From Oleiagrimonas sp964608595 (GTDB lineage Bacteria > Pseudomonadota > Gammaproteobacteria > Xanthomonadales > Rhodanobacteraceae), in contig CAZSOU010000031.1 of NCBI GenBank assembly GCA_964608595.1, positions 1-24,412 on the forward strand: a DNA stretch of 24,412 nt, written 5' to 3'. The notes beneath the pieces were generated by a model, which had not been told where the DNA came from, did not search any database, and worked only from the letters and a program-made list of their open reading frames with translations. A program made the position numbers and the translations under genes. This document shows positions 8,248 to 16,884 of the stretch, piece after piece. Within the stretch, counting starts at the first letter, position 1; each line of letters begins with the position of its first letter.

Positions 8248-8656
8248 CGTCTGCTTCCCCTCCCCGTTGCAGCAACGTGCATCATGGCGACGAGCCCGGC
8301 AGCGACAGGCTCCAGCCAACGGTTTCCCCATGCTGGGGCCAAAGACTAGCACACGACTTTTTGCAACCCCGCGGCAACGATCGCGTTCACCGGAAGTCGA
8401 GCGCGCTCGGAGCATTCACGGAACCGGCCCATAACTGGCAGTTATGCGACGGAAGTTCTTTTCATTGGAGAGCGTCAATCGAACCTGTGTAGTCTTGGGC
8501 AAAGCTCGAAAAGCCGGGTTGTCATCACCATTCCGACGCAAGCCGACATCCGTTCGCTTTACTGCAGAAGCAGCAGGATCGGTTCCGGCTTGCGCCGGCA
8601 TGACAGCGCTTGACGGCTTTTCGGGAACTCCCTCAAGCGTTCGGGATCACCGTCAC
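8248..8656. promoter_or_regulatory. Divergent intergenic region between the autotransporter and peptidase operon
   Basis: About 409 bp separate the two divergent starts, so promoters for both directions must lie here. The strong ribosome-binding site of the autotransporter is at 8253-8268 (read on the minus strand as GGGGAGGGGAA). The right half contains a decayed inverted repeat pair (8519-8606). No confident sigma-70 boxes or known operator could be assigned by eye. Confidence 0.5.
8519..8606. repeat. Imperfect inverted pair of dispersed repeats
   Basis: The left arm (8519-8551) reads TTGTCATCACCATTCCGACG then CAAGCCGACATCC. The right arm (8579-8606) reads TCGGTTCCGGCTTGCGCC then GGCATGACAG. 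Reverse-complemented, the right arm matches the left with several mismatches; it also has its own hairpin CCGGCTTGCGCCGG. This resembles the 'GTCATTCCGGCGCAAGCCGG' class of dispersed repeats. Confidence 0.6.
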
Positions 8657-10591
8657 ATGATGCGACACATGAAACGATCGCCATGGCTTGCAGGGGTGCT
8701 GGCCCTTGCAATGCTTCAACCCGGCACGGCGCTTGCCCGCGTGGAAGTGCCCGGCAAGGTTGTTGCCAAAAAGCCCGTCGGCGCCATCGCCCTGACGGTA
8801 CGTCTGCCCGATCCGGCACAAAAAGTCCTGTACGTCGAAGAAACCATCCCGGTCAAACCGGGCCCGGTCACGCTTTATTACCCCAAATGGATTCCCGGCG
8901 ACCACTCCCCGGACGGCCCGATCAACAACATCATGGGGCTGGAAATTTCGGCGGCCGGGAAGCGTCTCGTCTGGCATCGCGACGAACTCGATCGCTTCAC
9001 GTTTCATGTCACGGCGCCGCCGGGAGCAGATGCCGTCAAGGTGCGTTTCCAGTTTCCGTCACCGCGCCGGGTCACACCGGAACTTGTCGACCTCACATGG
9101 GATCACGTGGCGATGTACCGGGCCGGCTTCCCGACACGCTCGCAGATGGTGCAACCGACGCTTGTCGTGCCGGCCGATTGGCAATATGCCAGCGCCCTGG
9201 AAACACAACAGCGCGATGGCAAGCGCATCCGTTTCAAGCCGGTGCCGTTCAACACGCTGGTCGATTCGCCCGTCATCGCCGGCAAGCATTTCCGCCAGGT
9301 CGACCTGACGCCGGCCGGAAGTTCGGTAAAACGCTACCTCGACCTGGTCGGCGACAGCGACGCGGCCGTCGCCGTTTCGGACCGGCAGATTGCGGGTTTT
9401 CGCCACTTGATCCGTCAGGCACAGGCGCTGTTCCGATCGCACCATTACGATGCCTACCATCTTCTGCTGACGCTGAGCGATCACACCTCCGTCGGCGGCC
9501 TCGAACATCACCGCTCCAGCGACGATCGTGCCCGCGGCGGGTCGCAGGCGCTCACCGACGCCGATCATTTCATGCTCGACGCCTCGCTGCTGCCGCACGA
9601 GTACACCCACTCGTGGAACGGCAAGTTCATGCGCCCGGCGGGATTGTGGCAGCCGGATTTCGAACAACCCGAACGACCGAAAATGCTGTGGGTGTACGAA
9701 GGCCTGACGGTGTATCTGGGCGACGTGCTCACGGTACGCAGCGGCCTGTGGTCGCCGGATGTGTGGCGTCAGGTCATTGCCTACCGCGCTGCCGTCATGG
9801 CGCATCGCACCGGACGCGATTGGCGTCCCCTGATCGATACCACCATCGCCGTCAATTACGGCGCCCCGAGCGCATGGGCCAACTGGCGCCGTCAGAACGA
9901 CTTCTACCGCGAGGGCCAACTGCTGTGGATGGCGGTCGACATGAAGATCCGAACGCTCAGCCACGACCAGCGTTCCATCGAGGATTTCGCGCGCGCGTTC
10001 TTCGGCGTCGACAACGGCAGCTACACCACGCACACCTACACCTTCGATGACGTCGTCGACACGCTGAACAAGGTACAGCCCTGGCATTGGGCCGATTTTC
10101 TGCATGCCTGGGTCGACGGTACCGGCGACCAAGTGCCGCTGCTGTCCGGCATCGACGCCAGCGGCTGGAAACTCGTCTATACCGACAAGCGCTCGCGCTA
10201 CGAGAACGCACTGGAAAACGTCAGCATGGGCGAGCTTGAGGGCATGGGCTACAACGAGATGTTCTCGGTCGGCCTGTTTTTGCGCAGCGGCGGACGCATC
10301 GCCGACGTGCGCTGGCAGGGCCCGGCGTTCAAGGCGGGCCTCGCGCCAGGCATGCACATCGTTTCGGTCGACGGCAAAGCCTACGACATCAAGACGCTTC
10401 GCCACGCGATCACCCGCGCCCATCAGGACAAACAGCCCATCACGCTGCGAGCGAAGGGCGATGGCGTGACGCACCGCTACACCATTCATTACGATGGCGG
10501 CCTGCGCTACCCGCACCTGGTGCGCCGGGAAGGCACAACCGATTACCAGAAGCAGATCCTCGCTCCCTTGCCGGTGAGCAACGGATCATGA
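8657..10591 (+). CDS. Secreted M61-family peptidase (glycyl aminopeptidase-like) with PDZ domain
   Basis: A 644-residue zinc metallopeptidase. The N-terminus is a signal peptide (MKRSPWLAGVLALAMLQPG, cleavage near ALA-RVE). The beta-rich N-terminal domain (LYYPKWIPGDHSPDGPINNI) and GGLEHHRSS match the M61 layout. The zinc site is HEYTH (His314, Glu315, His318) followed by SWNGKFMRP, with the third ligand Glu348 in WVYEGLTVYLGD. A PDZ domain follows at about residues 535-615 (GRIADVRWQGPAFKAGLAPG, then MHIVSVDGK). By family knowledge it removes or cleaves near small N-terminal residues such as Gly; here it should act in the periplasm. Start candidates are ATGs at 8657, 8660 and 8669; I kept 8657, though 8669 gives the most compact signal peptide and neither has a strong ribosome-binding site. 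Its stop is 10 bp before the transglutaminase-like gene, so the two are co-transcribed. Confidence 0.92.
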   Translation: MMRHMKRSPWLAGVLALAMLQPGTALARVEVPGKVVAKKPVGAIALTVRLPDPAQKVLYVEETIPVKPGPVTLYYPKWIPGDHSPDGPINNIMGLEISAAGKRLVWHRDELDRFTFHVTAPPGADAVKVRFQFPSPRRVTPELVDLTWDHVAMYRAGFPTRSQMVQPTLVVPADWQYASALETQQRDGKRIRFKPVPFNTLVDSPVIAGKHFRQVDLTPAGSSVKRYLDLVGDSDAAVAVSDRQIAGFRHLIRQAQALFRSHHYDAYHLLLTLSDHTSVGGLEHHRSSDDRARGGSQALTDADHFMLDASLLPHEYTHSWNGKFMRPAGLWQPDFEQPERPKMLWVYEGLTVYLGDVLTVRSGLWSPDVWRQVIAYRAAVMAHRTGRDWRPLIDTTIAVNYGAPSAWANWRRQNDFYREGQLLWMAVDMKIRTLSHDQRSIEDFARAFFGVDNGSYTTHTYTFDDVVDTLNKVQPWHWADFLHAWVDGTGDQVPLLSGIDASGWKLVYTDKRSRYENALENVSMGELEGMGYNEMFSVGLFLRSGGRIADVRWQGPAFKAGLAPGMHIVSVDGKAYDIKTLRHAITRAHQDKQPITLRAKGDGVTHRYTIHYDGGLRYPHLVRREGTTDYQKQILAPLPVSNGS

Positions 10592-10601
10592 GGGGGCGGC
10601 C

Positions 10602-12119
10602 GTGCCACTGACGCATACCGCCACCGTCGCAACGCGGCGCACGCTGCCGCTGCTTCTGGCCCTCCTGCTTGCGGCGTCGCCGACGGCGGTGACGGCAGCG
10701 GACAGCGCCGGCGCCGCACGCACACTCGACTCGGTCACGGCCATGGTCACGGCCGGACAGTTCGAACAGGCCGACGCACGCATCGATGCGGCACTCGCGC
10801 AACCGGGCTTGTCGGAAAAAACACGGCGCGCACTTCGATTCCAGCGTGTGCGCATGAAACGCATGCGACTGGATTTCAGCCTCGACGCCGCCGCCGTCGA
10901 GGCGCGCGTCCGCAAGCGGATTCCGGACCTCGATGATGCGCAATTCGCGCGTTGGGATGCGCACGGATTGTTCGAACACATGCTCATCGACGGCAAGCGC
11001 CTGTATTTTCGCCGCGCGCCGGCCAACCTGTTTCACCTCAGTGCCGAGGCGCGCAAGCTGCGTGCCGAGCAATCGCCGTACACCAGCAGCGGCTTGTCGG
11101 AGGATTTCACCCGTCATATCGCAGCCTTCGACCGCAAGGTGATCGCGCAGGCAAAGGCAACCGGTCAAACCAGCGTGCTGCCGCGCCGGCTCGAAGTCAC
11201 CCAGACGCTGACCGTGGATGCCGACGCCGTCCCCGCCGGCAAAACCATCCGCGCCTGGATCCCCTACCCGCGCAGCAATCCGGGGCAGCAGGAAGACATC
11301 CGCTTCGTGTCCAGCCAACCGTCACGTCACCGCATCGCCCCCAAGTCGACGATGCAGCGCACGGTGTACATGGAAAAGACCGCCCAGGCCGGCAAGCCGA
11401 CCACGTTTTCGATCACCTACGACGTCACGCTTTACGCGCAATACCACGCCATCGACCCGGCCAGGGTGACCCCCGCGAAAATCACGCCGGACCTTGCGCC
11501 GTACCTGGCCGAGCGCGCGCCGCATGTCGTGTTCACGCAGCCCATGCGCGTGTTTTCCGAACAGATCGTGGGCGACGCCACCAACCCGTACGAAATCGCC
11601 AAACGCATCTATGCCGCCGTGGACACGATTCCCTGGGCCGGTGCGCGCGAATATTCCACCATCGCCAACATCAGCGACTACACCCTGCACGCCGGTCACG
11701 GCGACTGCGGCGAACAGACGCTGCTGCTGATCACGCTGATGCGCATGAACGGCATTCCGGCGCGCTGGCAATCGGGCTGGATCTACAGCAGCGGCGACTA
11801 CGACAACATCCACGACTGGGCCGAAATCTACCTCGCCCCCTACGGCTGGGTGCCGGTCGACGTCACGTACGGACGCTTCGATACCGACGACCCGGCGCTG
11901 AAATGGTTCTATCTCGGCGGCCTGGACAATTACCGCATCGCCTTCAACGACGCGTTTTCACGTCCGTTCGTGCCGGCCAAACAATTCTTCCGTTCCGACA
12001 CCGTCGATTCGCAACGCGGCGAAGTCGAGTGGGACGGCGGCAACATCTATTACAACCAATGGAGTTACCACTCCGACTGGAAGGTTCTGTCGGCTGATCA
12101 GGAAAGCAGTGTGAAGTAG
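10602..12119 (+). CDS. Periplasmic transglutaminase-like (papain-fold) protein
   Basis: A 505-residue protein with a signal peptide (RRTLPLLLALLLAASPTAVTA) and a transglutaminase-like core near the middle and C-terminus. The catalytic triad is visible as Cys369 in HGDCGEQ, His404 in NIHDWAEIYL and Asp420 in VPVDVTYG, with the usual spacing. The N-terminal half (residues about 35-190) is helical and not recognised. The start is a GTG at 10602, preceded by AGGGGG 5 bases upstream; no better ATG is nearby. Proteins of this superfamily in bacteria are usually cysteine peptidases or amidases rather than cross-linking enzymes. It sits 10 bp after the M61 peptidase and 42 bp before the TonB-dependent receptor, so it is likely part of a periplasmic peptide-processing set. 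The exact substrate is unknown. Confidence 0.9.
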   Translation: MPLTHTATVATRRTLPLLLALLLAASPTAVTAADSAGAARTLDSVTAMVTAGQFEQADARIDAALAQPGLSEKTRRALRFQRVRMKRMRLDFSLDAAAVEARVRKRIPDLDDAQFARWDAHGLFEHMLIDGKRLYFRRAPANLFHLSAEARKLRAEQSPYTSSGLSEDFTRHIAAFDRKVIAQAKATGQTSVLPRRLEVTQTLTVDADAVPAGKTIRAWIPYPRSNPGQQEDIRFVSSQPSRHRIAPKSTMQRTVYMEKTAQAGKPTTFSITYDVTLYAQYHAIDPARVTPAKITPDLAPYLAERAPHVVFTQPMRVFSEQIVGDATNPYEIAKRIYAAVDTIPWAGAREYSTIANISDYTLHAGHGDCGEQTLLLITLMRMNGIPARWQSGWIYSSGDYDNIHDWAEIYLAPYGWVPVDVTYGRFDTDDPALKWFYLGGLDNYRIAFNDAFSRPFVPAKQFFRSDTVDSQRGEVEWDGGNIYYNQWSYHSDWKVLSADQESSVK

Positions 12120-12161
12120 CGGATTTTTTCTATCCATCAATCACGACACGTGGAGGGGAAC

Positions 12162-15100
12162 ATGGGAACGAGTGGTCGATTCGTGCGCAAAAGCGCACTT
12201 TGCATGGCGATGGGGATCGCCTTGTCGCTGGTCGCCGTACCGGCTGCCATGGCTGCCAATACCGATGGTTCGGTGGTCGGACATACCCGACCCGGTGCAG
12301 TGGTCACCATCGTCAACACCGATACCGGATTGACACGCACGGTCACGGCCGATGCCGAAGGCGATTACCGCTTTCCGTACCTGCCGGTGGGCAACTATGT
12401 ACTGACCACCGGCAGCGGCTCGCAAACCGGCAAATCGGTACCGGTCGTGGTCAAACTGGGCCAGGCGACAACGGTCAACCTGGCCTCGCGCGGTACTACC
12501 GAACTGGGCGGCGTGACCGTCACCGCCAACTCGGTCATCAGTGCCGTCGATGTCACCTCGACCGAGTCGGCGATGAACATCAACGCGCAACAGATCGAAC
12601 GCCTGCCGGTGCAGCGTGACGTGAGTGCGGTGGCGCTTCTGGCGCCGGGCGTGAATCCCGGCACGGCCGGCTTCGGCGGCATTTCCTTCGGCGGGTCGTC
12701 CGTGGCGGAGAACACGTTCTACATCAACGGCCTCAATGTCACCGACTTCTACAACCGCATCGGTTTTTCCGAGGCGCCGTTCGACTTCTACAAGGAGTTC
12801 CAGGTCAAGACCGGCGGCTATTCGGTCGAGTACGGACGCACGACCGGCGGCGTCGTCAATGCCGTGGCGAAGTCCGGTACCAACGAATTCCATTACGGGA
12901 GCAAGTTCGTGTGGTCGCCGGCCTCGTTCAAGACGCACGCGCACGACAGCTACCTGGATGGAACGCGCTATATCACGCGCAGCCGCGACGTCACCGATTC
13001 GAAGCGGTTGAATGTCTGGGCATCCGGTCCGATCGTGAAGGACAAGCTGTTCTTCTTCGCCATGTACGAGGCGCGCGGCATCCACCCGGAAAATACCAAC
13101 AACGCCGGCACCAGCCTCACCCGGAGCCGCGCGGACAACGGTTTCTGGGGCGTCACGCTCGACTGGAACATCACCACCAACAACCAGCTTTCCTTGCTGG
13201 CGTTCAACAACAAGAACCGTACCGACTCCACCACGTTCACGTACGACTTCGACAGTGCGGCGCGCGGGGACAAGCTCTCCGACGCCTATTCCCAGTCCGG
13301 CGGCCGCAACTGGGCGCTGACCTGGACCTCGTATTTCACCAACAACCTGTCGATGAAACTCCTGTACGGCCGCAATGACCGCACCGACGTCTCCGGAGCG
13401 CCGTCGGATGCGGTGTGCAGCTATGTCACGCGGGATTCGGCCGTGGTGGACCCGGGCCTGCCGCTCGGTTGCGCCAGCCACCTGTCCATTTACGATCGCG
13501 ACGACCTGCGCAAGCAAACACGTGCCGATTTCGAATGGACCCTCGGCAATCATCTGGTGCGTTTCGGCATCGATCGCGAAATCGACACCTCCGATCTGAG
13601 CCAGCGCTACGTCGGCCCCGGCAACATCGAGTACGACGTCAACAGCACCACGCCCGGATCGCAGATCTCCGATGCCGGCATCGTGCCGCCGGGCTACTAC
13701 GCCTACGTGCGTGCACGCCGATACGAAATCTTCGGCAATTTCGAATCCACCAACCAGGCGTTCTACATCGAAGACAACTGGTCCATCGGCGACAACCTCG
13801 TGCTCAACCTGGGTATCCGTGACGAAAGCTTCAACAACAAGGATGCCGCCGGTCGCAGCTACATCAAGATGGACAACATGATCTCGCCGCGCGTCGGTTT
13901 CTCCTGGGACGTGAAAGGCGACGGCACGACCAAGTTGTTCGGCAACGTCGGCCGCTACTTCCTGCCCGTGGCCAACGTCATCAACATCAAACAGGGCGGC
14001 GCCCTGCTGGACGCACGCACCTTCTACGGCTTCGATGGCTGGCGGATCGAGGAGCACAACGGCGTGCAATACGCCATGCCGATCCTGGGCCCCGAGTTCG
14101 GCTACAGCGACGATCAGGGCGACGGCACCGTCGGCGACCTGCGCGCCGAAGTCGACCACGACATGGATCCGGTCTACCAGGACGAATTCATCCTCGGTTT
14201 CCAGCAGATGCTCACCGAGAAATGGTCCTGGGGTGTTCGCGGCATCTACCGCCGGCTGCACAACGCCATCGACGACATCAACATCACCGCCACCCATTGC
14301 GGCCGCATCGCCAGCCACTGGGTCATGGCCAACCCCGGTCAGCCGGTCACCATCTGGGGCGACACCGACTGCGACGGCACCGATGACGGCTACGTGACCA
14401 TCGACACGTCCAAGGGTGGCTACTGGACCGAGAACGACAACTACCGCTACACCAACGGCGAGTGGGAATACGTCGACTCCACCGGCGGTTCGCAACGCGG
14501 CTGGGTCGATCCCAAGCGCACGTACAAGGCAGTCGAACTGCAGATCGATCGCGCCTGGGACGGGAAATGGATGTTCAACGCCTCCTACACGCTGTCGTGG
14601 AGCGAGGGCAACGCCGAAGGCCCGGTCAATACCGATACCAACTTCGGCGATGCCGGCCGCACGGAGAACTTCGACGACCCGTTCGTCAACTATCGCGGCT
14701 ACGGCCCGCTGGCCAACGACCATCGCCACCAGATCAAGTTGCGAGGCAGCTACGCCTTTGCGCCGCACTGGCGCGTCGGCGCCACGCTCGATGCCCATTC
14801 GGGCGGCCCGATCACGGCCATGGGCGTGGGCAATCCGTACAACTGGAAGAGCTACCACAGCTACTTCATCTGCGAGGAAAACTGCACACCGCAGCAGACC
14901 TACGCCAATCCACAGGAAGGCGACACCTGGAGCACCGCCGACCGCGTCTTCAAGCACTCGTCACGCGGCGGCGCCGGACGCATGCCGTGGTACGTGAATC
15001 TCGGCCTCAGCGTCGCCTACGAGCACGAAGTCGGCGGCGTGGCCATGTTCCGCACCAAGTTCGCGGTATACAACGTGTTGAACCGCGAGGAGCCCGAATG

Positions 15101-15212
15101 GGTCTATCAGGAGCTCGAACCGGGCGTGGGTGACCGCAACGCCTTCTTCGGCAAGGAACGCTACCTGCAGTCGCCACGCTACGCGCAACTGTCGGTATCG
15201 CTGGAATTCTGA
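12162..15212 (+). CDS. TonB-dependent outer-membrane receptor, Oar-like
   Basis: A 1016-residue outer-membrane transporter. The signal peptide covers about residues 1-32 (ending AVPAAMAA). A carboxypeptidase-regulatory-like beta-sandwich follows at about 33-105 (GAVVTIVNTDTGLTRTVTAD, EGDYRFPYLPVGNYVL). A TonB-box-like ELGGVTVTA is at about 114-122, then the plug domain (IERLPVQRDVSAVALLAPGV, FYINGLNVTDF, VEYGRTTGGVVNAVAKSGTN) and a long 22-strand-type barrel ending in SVSLEF with the C-terminal Phe. The ATG at 12162 is preceded by GGAGGGG with 5 bases from GGAGG; a GTG at 12150 in frame overlaps that site and is less likely. Relatives (Oar of Myxococcus and many xanthomonad receptors) import large or protein-derived ligands. 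Its position after two peptidase-type genes suggests peptide uptake, which is inference. Confidence 0.93.
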   Translation: MGTSGRFVRKSALCMAMGIALSLVAVPAAMAANTDGSVVGHTRPGAVVTIVNTDTGLTRTVTADAEGDYRFPYLPVGNYVLTTGSGSQTGKSVPVVVKLGQATTVNLASRGTTELGGVTVTANSVISAVDVTSTESAMNINAQQIERLPVQRDVSAVALLAPGVNPGTAGFGGISFGGSSVAENTFYINGLNVTDFYNRIGFSEAPFDFYKEFQVKTGGYSVEYGRTTGGVVNAVAKSGTNEFHYGSKFVWSPASFKTHAHDSYLDGTRYITRSRDVTDSKRLNVWASGPIVKDKLFFFAMYEARGIHPENTNNAGTSLTRSRADNGFWGVTLDWNITTNNQLSLLAFNNKNRTDSTTFTYDFDSAARGDKLSDAYSQSGGRNWALTWTSYFTNNLSMKLLYGRNDRTDVSGAPSDAVCSYVTRDSAVVDPGLPLGCASHLSIYDRDDLRKQTRADFEWTLGNHLVRFGIDREIDTSDLSQRYVGPGNIEYDVNSTTPGSQISDAGIVPPGYYAYVRARRYEIFGNFESTNQAFYIEDNWSIGDNLVLNLGIRDESFNNKDAAGRSYIKMDNMISPRVGFSWDVKGDGTTKLFGNVGRYFLPVANVINIKQGGALLDARTFYGFDGWRIEEHNGVQYAMPILGPEFGYSDDQGDGTVGDLRAEVDHDMDPVYQDEFILGFQQMLTEKWSWGVRGIYRRLHNAIDDINITATHCGRIASHWVMANPGQPVTIWGDTDCDGTDDGYVTIDTSKGGYWTENDNYRYTNGEWEYVDSTGGSQRGWVDPKRTYKAVELQIDRAWDGKWMFNASYTLSWSEGNAEGPVNTDTNFGDAGRTENFDDPFVNYRGYGPLANDHRHQIKLRGSYAFAPHWRVGATLDAHSGGPITAMGVGNPYNWKSYHSYFICEENCTPQQTYANPQEGDTWSTADRVFKHSSRGGAGRMPWYVNLGLSVAYEHEVGGVAMFRTKFAVYNVLNREEPEWVYQELEPGVGDRNAFFGKERYLQSPRYAQLSVSLEF

Positions 15213-15308
15213 AAAACCGCGTGGCGCGCAGGGACCGCGCGCCCGCTACAACAACAGAAACCTCTCCCCTCCGGGAGCCTTGAATAACCATTGCACCCTG
15301 GAGCTACC

Positions 15309-15381
15309 CTTGTGGGAGGGGCCGGTGGCCCCGCCAGGATGTACCGCATGATCCGTCGGGGCCACCGGCCCCTCCCACAAG
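15309..15381. repeat. REPIN-like inverted pair of palindromic repeats
   Basis: The two 25-bp arms, 15309-15333 (starting CTTGTGGGAGGGGCC) and 15357-15381 (ending GGCCCCTCCCACAAG), are exact reverse complements separated by 23 bp. Each arm also has an internal hairpin, GGGGCCGGTGGCCCC and its complement. This pairing of two inverted REP units is the REPIN arrangement. It lies 96 bp after the receptor stop and may act as its transcription terminator. Confidence 0.85.
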
Positions 15382-15396
15382 AAACTCTGATGATCC

Positions 15397-15437
15397 GCGG
15401 TTTTTCGAGGCTTCCTGCAGGGGGAAAAACGCCGCAA
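15397..15437. terminator. Possible imperfect hairpin upstream of the hydrolase gene
   Basis: GCGGTTTTTC and the later GAAAAACGCCGC can pair with one bulged base across a roughly 18-base loop. It lies between the repeat pair and the alpha/beta hydrolase start. It lacks a clean U-tract, so a terminator role is only a guess. Confidence 0.25.
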
Positions 15438-15467
15438 GACCGCGCGCGCAACTGATGATGCTTGCCG

Positions 15468-16457
15468 ATGAAACCTGATTCCGCTTCCACCGAACGCCCG
15501 CTGTGGCAACGCCTCGTGCTGCGTCGCCTGAAGATGCTCGCCGGCGTCGTTCTGATCGTCGTCGTGCTTGGCGGCGGCACCTACCTTCTGGCGCCGCAAT
15601 GGCTGATGCACGCCAACAACTGGCGTCGGGCGATGGCTGCCGGGCTGTCCACGCACACGCTGCAAATCGGCGACACGCGCTGGACCTATTACGAAGGCGG
15701 CAAAGGCCCGACCATCGTGCTGCTGCATGGTTACGGCGTGAATCGCAATGCCTGGCTCGATGTCGCCAAGCCGCTGGCAAAGAACTTCCACGTCATCATT
15801 CCGGATCTCCCCGGCTGGGGCGAATCGACACGCATCAAGGGCGCCGATTACGGCATCGAGGCGCAGGCCAGGCGTCTGGCCGTGTTTCTGCACACGCTCG
15901 ATGTCGCCCACCCGATGCTGGTCGGCCACTCCATGGGCGGCGCCATCGCCGGCTACTATGCCTCGGAACACCCCGACCGCGTCGGCTCGCTGGTGTTGAT
16001 GGACAGTTTCGGCTTGAGCTTCAAGAAAAACGCCTTCGCCAAGAACGCACTGGCCGGCCACAACCCGTTCGTGTTCGACGACCGCGAGGGTTACAAGCGC
16101 ATGGCCAAACAGGTGTTCGACACACCGCCGGATCTGCCCGGCCGATTCATCGACGTGCTGGTGGACAGAAACAAGACCAACCGCCGTTTTCTCGACCGCG
16201 TATTCGACCGCCTGCGTCAGCCGGGCGAATACGACATTCTCGACAAACGCCTGGGCAAGCTGACCATGCCCGTGCTCGGCCTCTGGTGCCACGACGACCG
16301 CATCATCGACCCCTCGGCGCTGGACACCCTGCGTAGCGGTCTGATCGCGTCACCCAGCATCAGCGTCACCGTCATCAACGGCTGCGGCCACGTGCCGGAA
16401 ATCGAGAAACCCGAAGCCGTCGACCGCATCCTCATCGGTTTTGCCCTGGCGCATTGA
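15468..16457 (+). CDS. Membrane-anchored alpha/beta hydrolase (lipase/esterase-like)
   Basis: A 329-residue serine hydrolase. A basic N-terminus (LRRLKM) precedes one transmembrane segment, LAGVVLIVVVLGGGTYLL, at about residues 21-40, so the catalytic domain is probably anchored in the inner membrane facing the periplasm. The fold's landmarks are in order: the oxyanion-hole motif LLHGYGVNR, the nucleophile elbow GHSMGG with Ser155, Asp276 or Asp277 in CHDDRIID, and His308 in GCGHVPEIEKP. The ATG at 15468 was chosen because it gives a normal anchor; an in-frame TTG lies six bases upstream and no strong ribosome-binding site is seen. It resembles monoacylglycerol lipase or esterase-type hydrolases, but the substrate is not evident. 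It stands alone between two repeat regions, with its own transcription unit likely, and is convergent with the SLC13 permease gene. Confidence 0.9.
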   Translation: MKPDSASTERPLWQRLVLRRLKMLAGVVLIVVVLGGGTYLLAPQWLMHANNWRRAMAAGLSTHTLQIGDTRWTYYEGGKGPTIVLLHGYGVNRNAWLDVAKPLAKNFHVIIPDLPGWGESTRIKGADYGIEAQARRLAVFLHTLDVAHPMLVGHSMGGAIAGYYASEHPDRVGSLVLMDSFGLSFKKNAFAKNALAGHNPFVFDDREGYKRMAKQVFDTPPDLPGRFIDVLVDRNKTNRRFLDRVFDRLRQPGEYDILDKRLGKLTMPVLGLWCHDDRIIDPSALDTLRSGLIASPSISVTVINGCGHVPEIEKPEAVDRILIGFALAH

Positions 16458-16506
16458 AGGTCGCGCTTCGTTGCAGCAATGCTGCGGCAAGGGCGGGGCC
16501 ATCATC

Positions 16507-16846
16507 GCGGCCACCGGCCGCTCCCACAGGGGAGGTCTGGAGGTTTCTGAAACCTTGTCGCGGCCACCGGCCGCTCCCACAGGGGGGAGTCTGGAGGGTT
16601 CTGGAACCTTGTCGCGGCCACCGGCCGCTCCCACAGGAGGGTGTCTGGAGGGTTCTGAAACCTTGTCGCGGCCACCGGCCGCTCCCACAGGGGGGCTGGA
16701 GGGTTCTGAAACCTTGTCGCGGCCACCGGCCGCTCCCACAGGGGGGGGGCTGGAGGGTTCTGAAACCTTTTCGTGGCCACCGGCCGCTCCTGCAGGGGGT
16801 GTCTGGAGGTTCCTGGAGCCCTTGTGGGAGCGGCCGGTGGCCGCGA
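16507..16846. repeat. Tandem array of six palindromic 51-54 bp units plus one inverted copy
   Basis: Six head-to-tail copies of a unit beginning GCGGCCACCGGCCGCTCCCA start at 16507, 16560, 16614, 16668, 16719 and 16773 (steps 53, 54, 54, 51, 54). The rest of each unit is also conserved (CTGGAGGGTTCTGAAACCTT). Variation is mainly in the length of a G-run after CCCACAG. An inverted copy, CTTGTGGGAGCGGCCGGTGG and the following CCGCGA, closes the array at 16821-16846. The core GCGGCC-ACC-GGCCGC is a hairpin, and the family is the same as the pair at 15309-15381. It fills the 427 bp between two convergent genes and is a good candidate for bidirectional termination. Confidence 0.9.
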
Positions 16847-16884
16847 TGCTTTTCCGCTCTGATCAACTCCACCGCAGAAATGCC

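Noticed and set aside
12141..14957. A 938-codon open frame on the minus strand opposite the TonB-dependent receptor.
   Set aside because: It is a shadow of the strong third-position GC bias of the receptor gene; its protein has no recognisable domain, start signal or membrane topology, whereas the plus strand has a full receptor.
16507..16846. Possible CRISPR array.
   Set aside because: The whole 51-54 bp unit is conserved, including what would be spacers, the core is a GC-rich palindrome of a dispersed family, and no cas genes are near.
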